Source: Dactylis glomerata (lineage: Eukaryota > Streptophyta > Magnoliopsida > Poales > Poaceae). Taken from it: 64,000 bases of DNA. The first letter of the stretch is position 1. Every line of letters starts with the position of its first letter. The notes under the pieces are model-generated. The model was not told where the DNA came from. It saw only the letters and a program-made list of their open reading frames with translations, and made no database searches. The stretch covers positions 62,001 to 126,000 of the forward strand of contig QXEO01000881.1 in NCBI GenBank assembly GCA_007115705.1, in the 5' to 3' direction. The position numbers and the translations under genes were made by a program. This document shows, in pieces, positions 11,128 to 24,067 of this stretch.

Positions 11128-11513
11128 TTCTAGAATATTGCCGAGACCCCTCGCTTGATCTAGACATCACTCTAGAATATTGCCGAGACCCCTTGCTTGA
11201 TGTAGATATCACTCTAGAATATTGCCGAGACCCCTCGCTTGATCTAGACATCACTGTAGAATACTGCCGAGACCCCTCGCTTGATCTCGACATCACTCTA
11301 GAATATTGCCGAGACCCCTCGCTTGATCTCGACATCACTCTAGAATATTGCCGAGACCCCTCGCTTGATCTCGACATCACTCTAGAATATTGCCGAGACC
11401 CCTTGCTTGATCTCGACATCACTCTAGAATATCGCCGAGACCCCTCGCTTGATCTCGACATCACTCTAGAATATTGCCGAGACCCCTCGCTTGATCTCGA
11501 CATCACTCTAAAC
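11128..11513. repeat. 42-bp minisatellite, about 9 copies
   Basis: Units of exactly 42 bases containing tctagaatattgccgagac then cttgatct. They translate on the plus strand as a 14-residue repeat and are open on the minus strand too. The period is a multiple of three, so the open frames are a by-product and not evidence of a gene. It sits between the two MULE genes, which converge here. Confidence 0.92.
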
Positions 11514-11821
11514 ACAATATACACACAAAAAAGTCATAACAACATATACATCATGACACATGATAACAAAACCAAAGAAGTAAACATAAAAATAGTCATA
11601 ACACACCAGTTGTTAACATAGTCTCAGACATCATAAATAACATAGCAAGAACATAGTCTCAGACATCAAACATCATGTCTCACAGCACAAACACACATCA
11701 CACATCATGTCTCACCACAAACACATAGTCTCAGACACAAACACATAGCAAATTGTCTCATAGCTCACACATCATGTCTCACCACAAATACATCACTTGT
11801 GTGAAGTATGCATCCCTGCAT

Positions 11822-14743
11822 TCAGTATTCCTCCATCCTCCCAGTGATGACACTCTTCCTGGTGCTAACCCTGCGTGTTGGAGGTTCACTTGGAGTAGGT
11901 TGAGCTGAAGCAGCAGCCCTTGGTGCAGACCAGGCTTTTGTGGCTGGTGCAGATGACTTGGCTGGTGCTGGTGCAGATGCTCTGGCTAGTGCTGCTGCTG
12001 CAGAAGGTGCTGGTGCAGATGACCTTGGAGGTACTGGTGCTCTTGGAGGTGGTGCTGCTATTGGAGGTGCTGCTGCTGGAGCTGCTAGAGCTGTTGGAGT
12101 GGCAGCAGATGTTGAAGTGGAGCCATCCTGGGAGCTCAGCCTGGTGGACTGTTAACAAAACAAAAACAGACAAATTAATAGGAGTGTAAGCTTGTCCACA
12201 TCTTAGTAATTAGAGATTTATTCAAGTTACCTGGTGTTGTGCTTTCCTTAGTGCTAGTTTAGGCCTTAGAGGAAAACCACAGGATGGGTACTTATGCCCT
12301 GCTTGGTTGCAATTGCTACATGTGATTGTTCCCATCCTTGAAGTATCTCTAGGGGCTGGCACCTCAAAGGCAGATTTCCTCCTCTTTGTTTGCTTTCTTC
12401 CTGGTTCTCTCTGAACACAGGTGGATCAATGTCACAAGTGTTTGTCCTTGGCCAGTCTTCTGCTCCTGGGACAGGGTAAATGACATAGCTGAATGCTTTC
12501 TTGTACATTGGCTTCTTGAAGAAGTCATGGACATAGTCCTCTAGATGCTGTTTGAGTTTCTGTATCACAGAAATGGCATGGTTGCAGGGGATGCCAGTCA
12601 CATCCTAGTACCTGCATGCACATGTCCTAGCCCTTAGATCAACAGCATGTACCCTAGGACCACTTGTGCTCACCTGCCACAACCCAACATCTGCATTTTT
12701 TGCTTTACACTGCCTAGAGTGTTTGTTAGCTTCTTCAAGTTTCTCTGCATAAAATGGAGTTATTTCCCACCTTGTTGTCTCTGCTTTCATCCTGGTGCCA
12801 CTGTACTTCACCATGAGCTTGTCCTTGATCCCATCAAGCATGGTCCTTATTGGCTTGTTTCTGACATCAAGCATCATCTTGTTGAAGACTTCACTGAGAT
12901 TGTTCACCACCAGATCAGTCTTGCATGTGGTGTCAAAGGCATGTCTGGCCCATGCTTCAACTGGTATCTGCATCATCCAGTGGTGGGCTTGAGGGCACTC
13001 TTTCTTCAGGGCATCCATTGCTTTCTCAAAGACACTCTTTGTGTAAGAGTAGCTTGCTGCAAAGATGGTCTTCTTCAATTCTGGACCTCTGAACCCAACA
13101 GACTGGAAGTTGGCATATATATATATGCCTCAGGCAGTACCTCTGAGGTGAATTAGGGAAAACCTTTGAAATGGCCTTGAGCAAACCCTAGTACAAAAAT
13201 ATACAGCACTTGTCATGTAATGCAGGAGGCCTTGAGCAAACACATGTACAAAAATATACAGCACATGACTATGCAAGGTAGATTATTTCACATTTTGCCT
13301 ATCTGATATTATAGTGTAGTTTCCAAATTTGCTTGACTCTCCAATGCAGGACTTCAGTTGTGTTAGAAACCATAGCCAGCTTGCATAGTCTTCCTTGTCT
13401 ACAACACCAAAGACAATAGGGAAGATATTGTTGTTCCCATCTCTACCAGTAGCAGCAAGTATTTGTTGCCCTGTGGTCAATTTTATGAAGCATCCATCTA
13501 CTCCTACATGTGTTACCAAACAAACAATGTGTGTAAGCAATTGATATGTTTTTTCAGAGGTTAAGAAGTGCATTTGTATACAAGACATACCTATGAATGG
13601 CCTGCATCCTTGAAGAAAACCTTCCTTTGATGCATTCAAGCAGATAAATAGTCCATGGAATCTTGGATTAATACTTGGATGCTCCACTAAGTGCCTGCAT
13701 GTCACAATGCACTTGCTTCCTGGATTGGTGTCCAAGATAGCCTGAAGATAATCCCTAAGCCTGGTGTACTGCTTCTTCTGATCACCCATGACAGTATCAA
13801 ATGCCTTCTTTCTTGCCCTATAAGCCTTGCTCCTAGGGACTTCCACTCCAAACCTCTGCTTTGCATTATCAATCAGAGTGTCAACACAAGTGTTGGGATC
13901 AGTCCTCATTGCTTGTTCTGACTGATGTGCCAGCCAGTCTATGGACACCTTTGTGTTCTCCCCATGTGGAATACAAGTGTGCATAGCTCTAAATTTTCTA
14001 ATGCAAAAGGTCTTTTCATGTGCTATTTCTGATGCAGTCAAGTAGAATGTCCACTATGATACTGTCTGGATTGTTCCTGTGATATGAGAAATTCCTAAGC
14101 TATGCTATGTGGTAGTTCCTTAGTGCAACTTTGAACTGGTATACATCTCTGAAACACAACTTCAATGCAAATTGTTCATGTGCATCTTCTCTAGCCTCAT
14201 CATACCACACTCTCTTCTTGACCTTCACTTGCCTTCTTCCCTTGCCACTAGGTAGGACAAACTTCTTCACCCATCCATCATCATCATCACCGCCAACCAG
14301 TTCATCAAAATGGCAGTCCTCATCTCCTGAAGGCACAAAATCTTCTGGCTCTGCAAACTCTTCTTCATGGTGTGATCTGGTAGTTGGTCCTGGCCTCATT
14401 GCCTTTTTCTTCTCAACAGTGAAGTCAACTTCTGCAACTTCACCCTCATCTTCCTCTTCCTCCTGCTCTGAATCTTCCTCTCCATCAAAAAACTCTTCAA
14501 CATCAGTATCTCCTTCAATGTGAATGTCTTCATCATCACTGTCATCCTTCTCCTTCTCCTTCAGCTTCATTTTCTACTTTTGCTTGTCCTTCTGCTGCTC
14601 CTCTGCTGCTTCCTTCTTCTGCCTCTTCAATTGCTTTATGAGTTCAAGTTCCTCTGCTACACCTTTGTCATGATCTTCAGGGTTGTACTACCCTATCTGC
14701 TTCCCTTCCCACATGAACATATCATCTTCTTCAATTACACCAA
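11822..14743 (-). pseudogene. MULE transposase, central and C-terminal part, broken
   Basis: Minus-strand parts in order. An acidic N-terminal domain at 14570-14100 leads into a MuDR-type DNA-binding region (FKVALRNYHIA). The catalytic core (14040-13283) has an intron ending just before VDGCFIK, which holds the first catalytic Asp; a second Asp lies in ISDR. An exon from about 13180 has RYCLRH, the C/H motif near the third acidic residue. A helical region (13078-12605) ends in a SWIM zinc finger (CACRY, then GIPCNHA). A zinc knuckle (CSNCNQAGH) and an Ala/Pro/Ser-rich tail end at TGA 11824-11822. Lesions: TAG near 14692 and 14573, TAG after HIA (about 14100), a frameshift near 14055, TAG near 12603, and a one-base insertion near 12412. 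The intron near 13190-13260 holds a short direct duplication. Confidence 0.8.
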
Positions 14744-16252
14744 TGATACGTCCATTTTGCATCACTATTTTGTATCATAATTTACTGTTATTCATTGATA
14801 TATTTCACATTTAGAGTTGATACTTATGTTATTTCCCTTGTTTTCACATGTTTGATGATCATTGGAGGATTTGCTGCCGGAGTCAGGATTCTGCTGGAAA
14901 AAGGACCATCAAGGGACCATATTTTGAAGATCAGGAAAATTCTAGAAAAATACCAGGAAATTATATTTTCCCAGAAGACTTAGGAAGCCAGAAGGAGGAG
15001 TCGAGAGGAGCCAGGAGGGGCCCTCACGCCAGGGTGGTGCGGCCTGACCCCTAGCCGCGCTAGCCCTGTGTGAGGCCACCCTGGCCCACTTCTGGTCTCG
15101 CCCCTTCGCGTACTTCATCGTCCCCGAAAACCTAAGTCAAAGGGGGGCTCAGAGTTAGACACTGCCGCCTCTGCGGGGTGGAAAACACCAGAGAGAGAAA
15201 AGCTCTCCGGCAGGCAGAAATCTACCGGGGAAATTCCTTCCCGGAGAGGGGAGATCGTCGCTATCGTCATCACCATCGCACCGGACTTCATCGGGATCAT
15301 CATCATCATCTCCATCCCCAGCACCTTCATCTCCACCATCACCATGCCATCCCGCTGTAACATCTTGAGTTGGATCTTGTTATATTCATAGGGGAAACTT
15401 TCCCGGTGTTGATTACTCTTGTAGTTGATGCTATTGAGTGGAACCATTGAATTAAGGTTTATGTTCAGATTGTTATTTACCATTATTTCACCTCTGATCA
15501 TGATCCATATGATGTCTTGTGAGTAGTTCATTTAGTTCTTGAGGACATGGGAGAAGTCAAGATGTTAGTAGTGAATTATTGTTGAGAAATATTTAATGGT
15601 TTGATATTGTTGTGGTGCTATTTCACTAGTGGTGTCATGTGAACATCGACTACATGATACTTCACCATTTATGGGCCTAGTGAGATGCATTGTGTATTTG
15701 GCTACCAATTGTGGGGTTGCTGGAGTGACAGAAACCTAAACCTCCGTTGGGAAACCGTTGCACCAGGGAGCGTAGGATCTTAGAGTTTAAGGCTGTGGTT
15801 AGACTTATCTTAATTACTTTCTTGTATTTGCGGATGCTTGCAGGAGGGTATAATCACAAGTGTGTATTTATCCTAGTAAGGGTAGTGCGCTAGCACAGGT
15901 TCACCCCCATAACACCTATCAAACCAATAGAGACTATTGGCTTTATGAAGCGAAAGCTCTTGACAGAAACTCCCGTGTGTCCTCGAGAACGTTTGGTTAT
16001 TATAAGTTACACAACCGGCTTGTCCTTTGCTGAAGAAAGGATTGGGCCACTTGTTGCAATTGTTACTACTGTCTTTTATTTACTCGCACTTTATTTACTT
16101 GTATTACCAAATACCACTGAAAACCTGTTTGCTAGTATTTACAGTGAATCCTTGATCAAAACCACTCATCAACACCTTCTGCTCCTCGTTGGGTTCGACA
16201 CTCTTATTTATCGAAAGTACTACGATACACCCCCTATACTTGTGGGTCATCA
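14744..16252 (+). repeat. element A 5' LTR
   Basis: 1509 bp from TGATACGTCC to TGGGTCATCA. It contains a GC-rich stretch near 15020-15110 and a CAT-rich stretch near 15260-15350. Open frames within it are not genes. Confidence 0.93.
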
Positions 16253-16263
16253 AGACTATTTTC

Positions 16264-16281
16264 TGGCGCCATTGCCGGGGA
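16264..16281 (+). promoter_or_regulatory. element A primer binding site
   Basis: TGGCGCCATTGCCGGGGA, 11 bases inside the LTR. It matches the complement of the plant tRNA-Asp 3' end with one mismatch (A for G), from memory of that tRNA. Confidence 0.75.
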
Positions 16282-16372
16282 GTGTAGCGCTATTGAAGAG
16301 TGGAATTGGTAAAGGTAACCGTCACTGTGAGTATTATTTTTATTTTGTCTTTTATTTTTATTTTACTCTGCT

Positions 16373-17400
16373 ATGGAGAACTCTCCATTTGGTTTCCTAT
16401 TTGGAAACACTTCTACTACTGCTGCTGCACATGTGGATGAACCACCACCGCCACCACCTACTGAAATTGATCCTTTTAAAATACCTATGAAAATTGTTGG
16501 GCGTATTATGGATAACTGCTATTCAGGTGATGGAACTGTCCATCCGGGTGATCACTTATTATTTATACATGAATTATGCGAGTTGTTCAGATGTGCAGGT
16601 ATTTCACTAAGCCAGGTCAAGAAGAAATTATTCTCTTTATCATTGAAAGGCAGAGCTGAAGAGTGGTATCGACTACTCCAAGATGGTTCATCTATGGCAT
16701 GGGAGGATATTGTACCTCTCTTTTATTCCAAGTTTTATCCTCCAAGTGAAATTCATAAAGACCACAACCGGATATATAATTTTTGGCCTCATGATGGAGA
16801 AAGTATTGCCCAAGCATGGGGGAGATTGAAGTTACTAATGCTCAAATGCCCCATTCATGAGCTCCCAAATAATATTGTTATTGATAATTTTTATGCGCGG
16901 CTTACTCTTCCTGATAAGGATTACTTGGATGCTTCTTGCTTTGGATCATTTACTCATATGAAAGAAGATGCTAAGTGGAAACTTCTTGACCGTATACAAG
17001 AGAATGCTGAAGGTTGGGAAAACGACAAAGGTAGGAAGTCAGGTATAAACTATGATTATGAATGCATTAAATCTTTTATGGGGACTGATGACTTTCATAG
17101 TGTTAGCACTGCTTATGGTCTTGATTCACAAATACTTGCTAATTGTCTTAAGGCCTTTGCCTCTTATCTTGATGTTCCAAAAAAAGATTGGAACTAATAT
17201 CATGCGCCTTATAAAGACTCTATTAGTCATATACCTGCTGCAGCTACTGAAGTTTGTACTATTGATAGCATTGTGCCTGAGCCTTATTTTGAGAAGACAC
17301 CTTTCCCTGCTAAGGTAAAGAAGTATTCTACTTTGGTAAGTGTGTCTAATAAAAGTACTAAGAAAGCTCAGAACCTGATGAGCAAATTACTATTAAGTCT
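16373..17400 (+). pseudogene. element A gag, broken
   Basis: An ATG at 16373 opens 274 codons to TAA 17195-17197. Residues about 95-140 show the retrotransposon gag core (GRAEEWYRLL ... FYSKFYPP). The frame carries on past the TAA for about 55 codons before a frameshift near 17370 that separates it from the protease frame. The stop fits a CAA to TAA change. Known role: the capsid-like particle that packages element RNA. Confidence 0.85.
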
Positions 17401-17412
17401 CCTGTAGCTATA

Positions 17413-20400
17413 TTGAAGGATCTTATTACTAAAGATGTAGGGGATGAATATATTCTTTTTTGTGAAGATGCTTCTAACATTCTCTCACATCCTAAAAAGC
17501 ATAGGAAAACAAGTGTTCCTGTTATTTCTGTCAGGATTGGAGATCATTGCTATTATGGTTTATGTGATATTGGTGCTAGTGCAAGTGCTATTCCCTTAGA
17601 GCTTTACAAAGAAATTATGCATGAGATTGGCGCTTGTGAACTTGAAGATATTGATGTGGTTGTTCAGCTTGCTAACAGAGAGACTGTTTGGCCTCTTGGT
17701 ATTGTTCGAGATGTGGAAGTTCTTTGCGGTAAGACTAAATACCCCACTGATTTTCTAGTACTTGGTAAGGAGGCTAGTGAAACTTGTCCTATTATTTTTG
17801 GTAGACCATTTTTGAACACTTGTGGCGCCGTGATAGATTGTAAGAAGGAGAATTTTTTTACTAAGTTCAATGGAGAGTCTTATGAGTTTAATTTTTCCAA
17901 GTTTGCTAAGACTTCTTATGAAAATGACACGCCTAATGAAAATTTTCGAGATGAACAGCTTGCTTCTATTGCGCTTGCTCCTAATAATGCCTTGCAACAA
18001 TTCATGGAAGATCACGAAAGTGATGTTTTCAGCAAGGAAAGAGAAGAGATTGACGACATTCTCCTTCGTCAACCACCATTAATCAAGCATAATCTACCTG
18101 TGGAGGATCTTGGTACCACTTTGCCACCTAAGAAAGATCATGTGTTCAAATTAAAGCCTTTGCCTGATAATCTTAAATATGCTTATATAGATGATAAGAA
18201 AATATATCATGTTATTATTAGCTCTAAACTTTCAGGAAAGGAAGAAGAAAGATTATTGGAGATATTGAGGAAACACCGAGGAGCTATGGGATATACTCTT
18301 GATGATTTAAAAGGGATTTCTCCCACTTTATGTCAGCATGCCATTAATATGGAGAAAGACGCGAAGCCAGTCGTGGAGCATCAACGCCGCCTAATTCCCA
18401 AGATGAAGGATGTGGTAATAAATGAGGTATTAAAGCTCCTTGATGCTGGTATTATTTATCCTATTGCTGATAGTAGATGGGTTAGTCCTGTTCATTGTGT
18501 TCCTAAGAAAGGAGGTATGACTGTTGTGCCTAATGAGAATAACGAGCTTATTCCTCAAAGGGTAGTAGTTGGTTATAGAATGTGCATTGATTATAGGAAG
18601 GTAAACAAAGTTACTAAGAAAGATCATTACCCTTTACCGTTTATAGATTAGATGTTAGAAAGGTTGTCTAAGAAGACTCATTTTTGTTTCCTTCATGGTT
18701 ATTCTAGTTTTTCTCAAATTGCTGTTAAGAAGGAAGATTAAGAGAAAACCACTTTTACTTGTCCTTATGGAACTTATGCTTATAGACGTATGTTGTTTGG
18801 TTTATGCAATGCTCCTGCTACTTTTCAAAGATGCATGTCTGCTATTTTTCATGGCTTTTGTGAAGAAATTGTGGAGGTCTTCATGGACGATTTCTCCGTC
18901 TATGGAACTTCTTTTGATAATTGTTTGCACAACCTTGATAAAGTTTTGCAGAGGTGTGAAGAAACTAACCTTGTTCTTAATTGGGAGAAATGCCACTTTA
19001 TGGTGAATGAAGGAATTGTCCTTGGACATAAAATTTCTGAAAGAGGTATTGAAGTTGACAGAGCAAAAGTGGAGGCAATTGAGAAAATGCCCTGTCCTAG
19101 AGATGTTAAAGGTATTCGTAGTATTCTTGGTCATGCTGATTTCTATAGGAGGTTTATTAAAGATTTCTCTAAGATTTCAAAGCCTCTTACTAATCTTCTT
19201 CAAAAAGATGTACCATTTGTCTTTGATGATGATTGTAAGGAAGCTTTTGAAACTCTTAAGAAGGCTTTAACTACTGCTCCTATTGTTCAACCACCTGATT
19301 GGAATTTACCTTTTGAAATTATGTGTGATGCTACTGATTTTGTTGTTGGTGCTGTTCTTAGACAGCGCGTAGATAATAAGTTGAATGTTATTCATTATGC
19401 TAGTAAGACTCTTGATGCTGCTCAGAAGAATTATGCTACTACTGAGAAAGAGTTTCTTGCTGTTGTTTTTGTATGTGATAAGTTTAGATCTTACATTGTT
19501 GATTCTAAAGTTACTATTCATACTGATCACGCTGCTATTAGATATCTTATGACTAAGAAGGATGCTAAGCCTAGGCTTATTAGATGGGTGTTGCTTTTAC
19601 AAGAATTTGATTTGCATATCGTAGATAGGAAAGGTGCTGAAAATCCTGTGGCTGACAAGTTGTCTAGATTGGAAAACATTTCTTTTGATCCTATTCCTGT
19701 TAATGATAGTTTTCCAAATGAACAGTTGGCTTCAATAAATGTAACTTCGCGAGACCTTCCTTGGTATGCTGATTATGCTAACTTTATTGTTTCCAAGTAT
19801 TTGCCTCCAACTTTTACAGCTCAGCAAAGAAGAAAATTCTTTTATGATTTGAGGCATTATTTTTGGGATGACCCACACTTATATAAAGAAGGAGTTGATG
19901 GTATTATGAGAAGATGCGTACCGGAATATGAGCAACAAGAGATATTAAGAAAATGCCATAGCAGTGCCTATGGAGGGCATCATGCTGGAGATAAAACCGC
20001 GCAAAAGGTTCTACAATCAGGTTTTTATTGGCCAACCCTCTTTAAAGATGCCAGAAGGTATGTTTTATCTTGTGATGAATGTCAAAGAGTTGGTAATATT
20101 TCTAGACACAATGAAATGCCTATGAGTTACACTCTTGTTATTGAACCATTTGATTGTTGGGGATTTGACTTTATGGGTCCTTTTCCTCCTTCAAAAGGCT
20201 ATACCCATATACTTGTTGCTGTTGATTATGTTACTAAATGGGTAGAAGCCATACCTACAAAGAGTGCCGATGGTGAGACTTCGTTAAAAATGCTTAAGGA
20301 TGTTATTTTTCCTAGGTTTGGTGTGCCTAGATATCTTATGACTGACGGAGGTTCTCATTTTATTCACGGTGGTTTTAGAAAAACTCTTGCTAAATATGAT

Positions 20401-21099
20401 GTTAATCATAGAATTGCTTCTGCTTATCATCCCCAAACTAGTGGGCATGTAGAGCTTTCTAATAGAGAAATCAAGTCTATCTTGCAGAAGACTATCAATA
20501 GATCTAGGAAAAACTGGGCTAGTAAGTTAAACGACGCTTTATGGGCTTATAGAACTGCTTATAAGAACCCCATGGGTATGTCTCCTTATAAGATGGTTTA
20601 TGGAAAAGCGTGTCACTTGCCCTTAGAATTACAACACAAAGCTTTTTGGGCAGTGAGAGAGCTTAATAGAGATTTTAAGCTAGCCGGTAAGAAGAGGTTG
20701 TTAGATTTGAGTTCTCTAGATGAGTGGAGAAACGAAGCGTATGAGAATGCCCGGCTTTTTAAAGAGAAAGTCAAGCAATGGCATGATAAGAGGATTCTTA
20801 AGAGAGAGTTTCATGTTGGTGAGAAAGTTCTATTGTATAGGTCTCGTCTCAGATTTTTTGCAGGAAAATTACTCTCTAAATGGGAAAGACCATATGTTAT
20901 TGTGGAAGTGTACCGCTCAGGTGCTATTAAGATTGCTTCATTGAAAGATGACTCTACACAAGTGGTGAATGAGCAAAGACTCAAACATTATATTTCTGGA
21001 GATTCTTATAATGAAGATGTTGATGTTATTGAAACAGTTTCTCCGGAAGAATTCATCCAAGACAAATTGCAGGTACCTGCAGAGTTCGTTTTTGAATAG
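17413..21099 (+). pseudogene. element A pol: protease, RT, RNase H, integrase, broken
   Basis: Protease: Asp-x-Gly motif in CDIGASASAIPL near 17570. RT runs from about 18340; its frame stops at TAG 18649-18651 and TAA near 18739, then is open from 18790. The first catalytic Asp of RT is replaced by His (FLHGYSSF near 18690), while the second motif FMDD is intact. RNase H 19310-19660 (MCDATDFVVGA). Integrase: HH-CC zinc domain (HHAG ... CDEC) near 19980-20090, then Asp in GFDFMG, Asp in LMTDGG and Glu in GHVELSN, so the catalytic triad is kept. Ends at TAG 21097-21099. RT would be inactive even without the stops. Confidence 0.88.
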
Positions 21100-21437
21100 G
21101 TAACAGTTCTAGTCAGAGAAGTTTCGCGAAAAGCTCTTCCTTTAATATTTTTGCTATTTTTAATAAATATGAAAAATCACGAGACGAAAACGGGCAGGAA
21201 AAGGAGTCCGTGGGCTTCTCACACATAGGTGGCGCGGGCCCACCCCTGGCCGCGCCACCCAGGCGTGAGAGCACCCCGGAACTCGTTTCCATCCCGGTTT
21301 CCTCCTGTAATTTCGTTTCGATGTATAATTTTTGCCTATTTAACCCCCCAGAGTCCCCGAGGTCTGTATATCGTTTTCTCGTCATGTTTTGTTTCTAGCT
21401 GTTTCTGTCAGGGATTGCTCTCGGCTTGGGAGTTACA

Positions 21438-21938
21438 ATGTCTTCGTCCGGTCCATCTGAGGAGAACCCTCTTGCGGATTCCATCAATCCGTACATGAGA
21501 GAGCTGAGGATGCATCTGAAGGAATTGTCACTCAAGGATGGGGAGTTGCAGATTAAAGATGTTCAAGGACCCAAGGGAGAAGGAAGTCTCGAAGTGAGGA
21601 TGGAAGCACTGGAACAAGAAGTTTTCAAATACAAGAAGATGGCAGAACGCGAGGTGGACATTATCTATAGGATTAATCAAGAGCTTGTTGCCAAGTACAA
21701 GAAAGAGACTACAGAGCTCTGGAGGGATATGCTCTCACTCCAGGAGACGACTAGCCAATTACAAGCACAACTCTACGACGTGCAGAACCAAAATTGTGAG
21801 TATGAAGCTAGATTTCAACAAATGAGTGCTGCTGCAAGTTTCAGGATTTTGGAGACCAAGGCATCCTTCCTTGATGGAGGACCTCTGCCTTGGAAGTATG
21901 ACAACGAGGAAGATGCACCGCCGCCACCAAAGGAGTAA
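21438..21938 (+). CDS. element A extra ORF: coiled-coil protein
   Basis: 166 codons from ATG 21438 to TAA 21936-21938, same strand as pol, 340 bases after it. It is intact while gag and pol are broken. Residues about 20-130 are Glu/Lys/Leu-rich with heptad-like spacing, so a coiled coil is likely; the tail is Pro-rich and acidic. No signal peptide or membrane helix is visible, so it is not a typical envelope protein despite the position that env-like genes occupy in Athila elements. A possible splice acceptor (ctgtcag) lies just upstream near 21411, which would suit a spliced subgenomic RNA. Function unknown. Confidence 0.6.
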   Translation: MSSSGPSEENPLADSINPYMRELRMHLKELSLKDGELQIKDVQGPKGEGSLEVRMEALEQEVFKYKKMAEREVDIIYRINQELVAKYKKETTELWRDMLSLQETTSQLQAQLYDVQNQNCEYEARFQQMSAAASFRILETKASFLDGGPLPWKYDNEEDAPPPPKE

Positions 21939-23620
21939 TTCGTCTTCGGTATAGGCATCCCCTTGGCTTGTTCCAAGCTTGGGGGAGTGCCGCGGTATCA
22001 CATCATTACCTTTTGCTCATTTACTTTTCAAGTAGAGTCATATCCTGAATAGAGAAATTATCCTATAGAATAGTTTGCAGTGTGGAAGTATCCTCCTTAG
22101 TTGGTTATCTTTGTATCCCTTGGTGTGACTTGCGGTAATGAAATATTAATGAGAAGTTTTATCATTTACTTTCCGCACACTTTATGTTAGTTTGCAATCT
22201 CTCTTGCATGACTAGTCTTGTTGATTAGTATTGGTATCACTTTGGGAGCATGAGTAAATTTAATTGGTTTTGGCAAACCTAGCTTGGTCAGTAGCAACTT
22301 TACCTTGAGGTTTGAGTAGAAAAGAATAAAGAAGTGCTTGTAGTTACATCACTTCAGTTTATCCTTCATGTTTGGCTTATAGGCATTGTTATTCCTAAAG
22401 TCAAAATCGTTGTGCCTTCAAGGGAGTTTGCATGATTGCTCTTATTATATGTATGTTTGTCTATTTCATGCAACTCTTATGCTTGCTACCCAGCCTTGCT
22501 AGCCAAAAACCTGTACTGAGAGGAAATACTTCTTGTGCATCCAAATCCCAAAGCCAAGTCACTTCCAAAGAGTCCATTATAAATTCCTATGCATGGTATC
22601 TCAAGCCATTCCAAGTAAATTTTCATGTGCTACCTTTCAAAAACTTTCAAACACTTCTCATTTTGTGCCACTGTTTTTAGCTCATGAGGACGTAGTGGAT
22701 GGGTTTGTTATCTTCCATACTAAATTAAGTACCCCTCAACTAGGCAGCTTCATCTGCTCGTCATTAATTTTGCAAGGGAGCTGGTTAGACCATTATAATC
22801 TAATTCTAAAAGGAAAGAAAAGAGCACTCCTCCATGGTATGTGAAAGTTGGTCGGCACCCAATGGAATCGGTTAGCCATGGTTTGAGAAAGGAAAAAGGT
22901 GGGGAGGAGTGCAAAGCTATAAAAGAGCACCAATGTGCCAATTAATCAAACATCTCGGAACCGCTCTCACTTGTTTAGTATGGAAGATATCAAGAACTCC
23001 GTTGCTAGTCGTTGACAAAAGCAACCACCTCTCAAAATAACTTTTTACCTCTGTTTTGCAAATGAAAAGCTCTAGCACATGTTTAATCCCTGCTTCCCTC
23101 TGCGAAGGGCCTATCTTTTACTTTTATGTTGAGTCAACCTATTCCCCTCTATCTCAAGCAAGCATTTGAGTTGTTATGTTTCACTCATCCATATGTTGAT
23201 TCGTTTAATCTTGTTTACTATCTTCCTTGTTTTGTACAATGCTTTTGTCTGAAGGAATATATCTTTGAAAGCTTTCTATGAATGCAAAATTTTATTTTGT
23301 TGAGCATATGGTCTTTGCTATATTAGCTCTATTTTAAAAGGCTCCGTTTAAAAGAAAGAATAGCTTGTTCATCATTCTTTGACCAAGAACTAAGGTTTGC
23401 CATTGCCAATTATAGTTTACCTTGTGCATCTTTACATGTGATCCCCTTTTACCTATTGCAAGTTGATATCTTATAAAGGGAAGTTGCTATCTATTATAAT
23501 TTGTGCCTTGGTGAATGTGATGCTTCTTGTCCGTATTTTGATTATCGACACTTCACTCCATAAACCTATGGTCTTGTTTACCGAGTTTAGTTTTCGCTTG
23601 GGGACAAGCGAGGTCTAAGC
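21939..23620 (+). other. element A 3' internal non-coding region
   Basis: No coding signal. Parts near 22540-23120 match element F (41090-41570) closely and B1 (28010-28900) in places, so the three share a 3' leader-like region. Confidence 0.6.
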
Positions 23621-23630
23621 TTGGGGGGGT
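23617..23630 (+). promoter_or_regulatory. element A polypurine tract
   Basis: A purine-rich aagcttgggggggt abuts the 3' LTR at 23631; expected plus-strand primer site. B1, B2 and F have related tracts (agcttggggatgc). Confidence 0.75.
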
Positions 23631-24067
23631 TGATACGTCCATTTTGCATCACTATTTTGTATCATAATTTACTGTTATTCATTGATATATTTCACATTTA
23701 GAGTTGATACTTATGTTATTTCCCTTGTTTTCACATGTTTGATGATCATTGGAGGATTTGCTGCCAGAGTCAGGATTCTGCTGGAAAAAGGACCATCAAG
23801 GGACCATATTTTGAAGATCAGGAAAATTCCAGAAAAATACCAGGAAATTATATTTTCCCAGAAGACTCAGGAAGCCAGAAGGAGGAGTTGAGAGGAGCCA
23901 GGAGGGGCCCTCATGCTAGGGTGGCGCGGCCTGACCCCTGGCCGCGCTAGCCCTGTGTGAGGCCACCCTGGCCCACTTCTGGTCTCGCCCCTTCGCGTAC
24001 TTCATCGTCCCCGAAAACCTAAGTCAAAGGGGGGGGCTCAGAGTTAGACATCGTCGCCTCTGCGGGG
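23631..24067 (+). repeat. element A 3' LTR, first part
   Basis: 437 bases up to the B1 insertion. Its last five bases CGGGG are the B1 target duplication. Confidence 0.93.

Noticed and set aside
10985..11621. 179- and 193-codon repeat-protein ORFs on both strands
   Set aside because: Both are by-products of a 42-bp repeat whose period is a multiple of three.
11886..12189. Ser-rich and Leu/Val-rich ORFs
   Set aside because: Other-frame readings of the Ala/Pro-rich transposase tail on the minus strand.
15945..16490. 181-codon ORF at the end of the A 5' LTR
   Set aside because: It crosses the LTR end and primer site, and overlaps gag in another frame.
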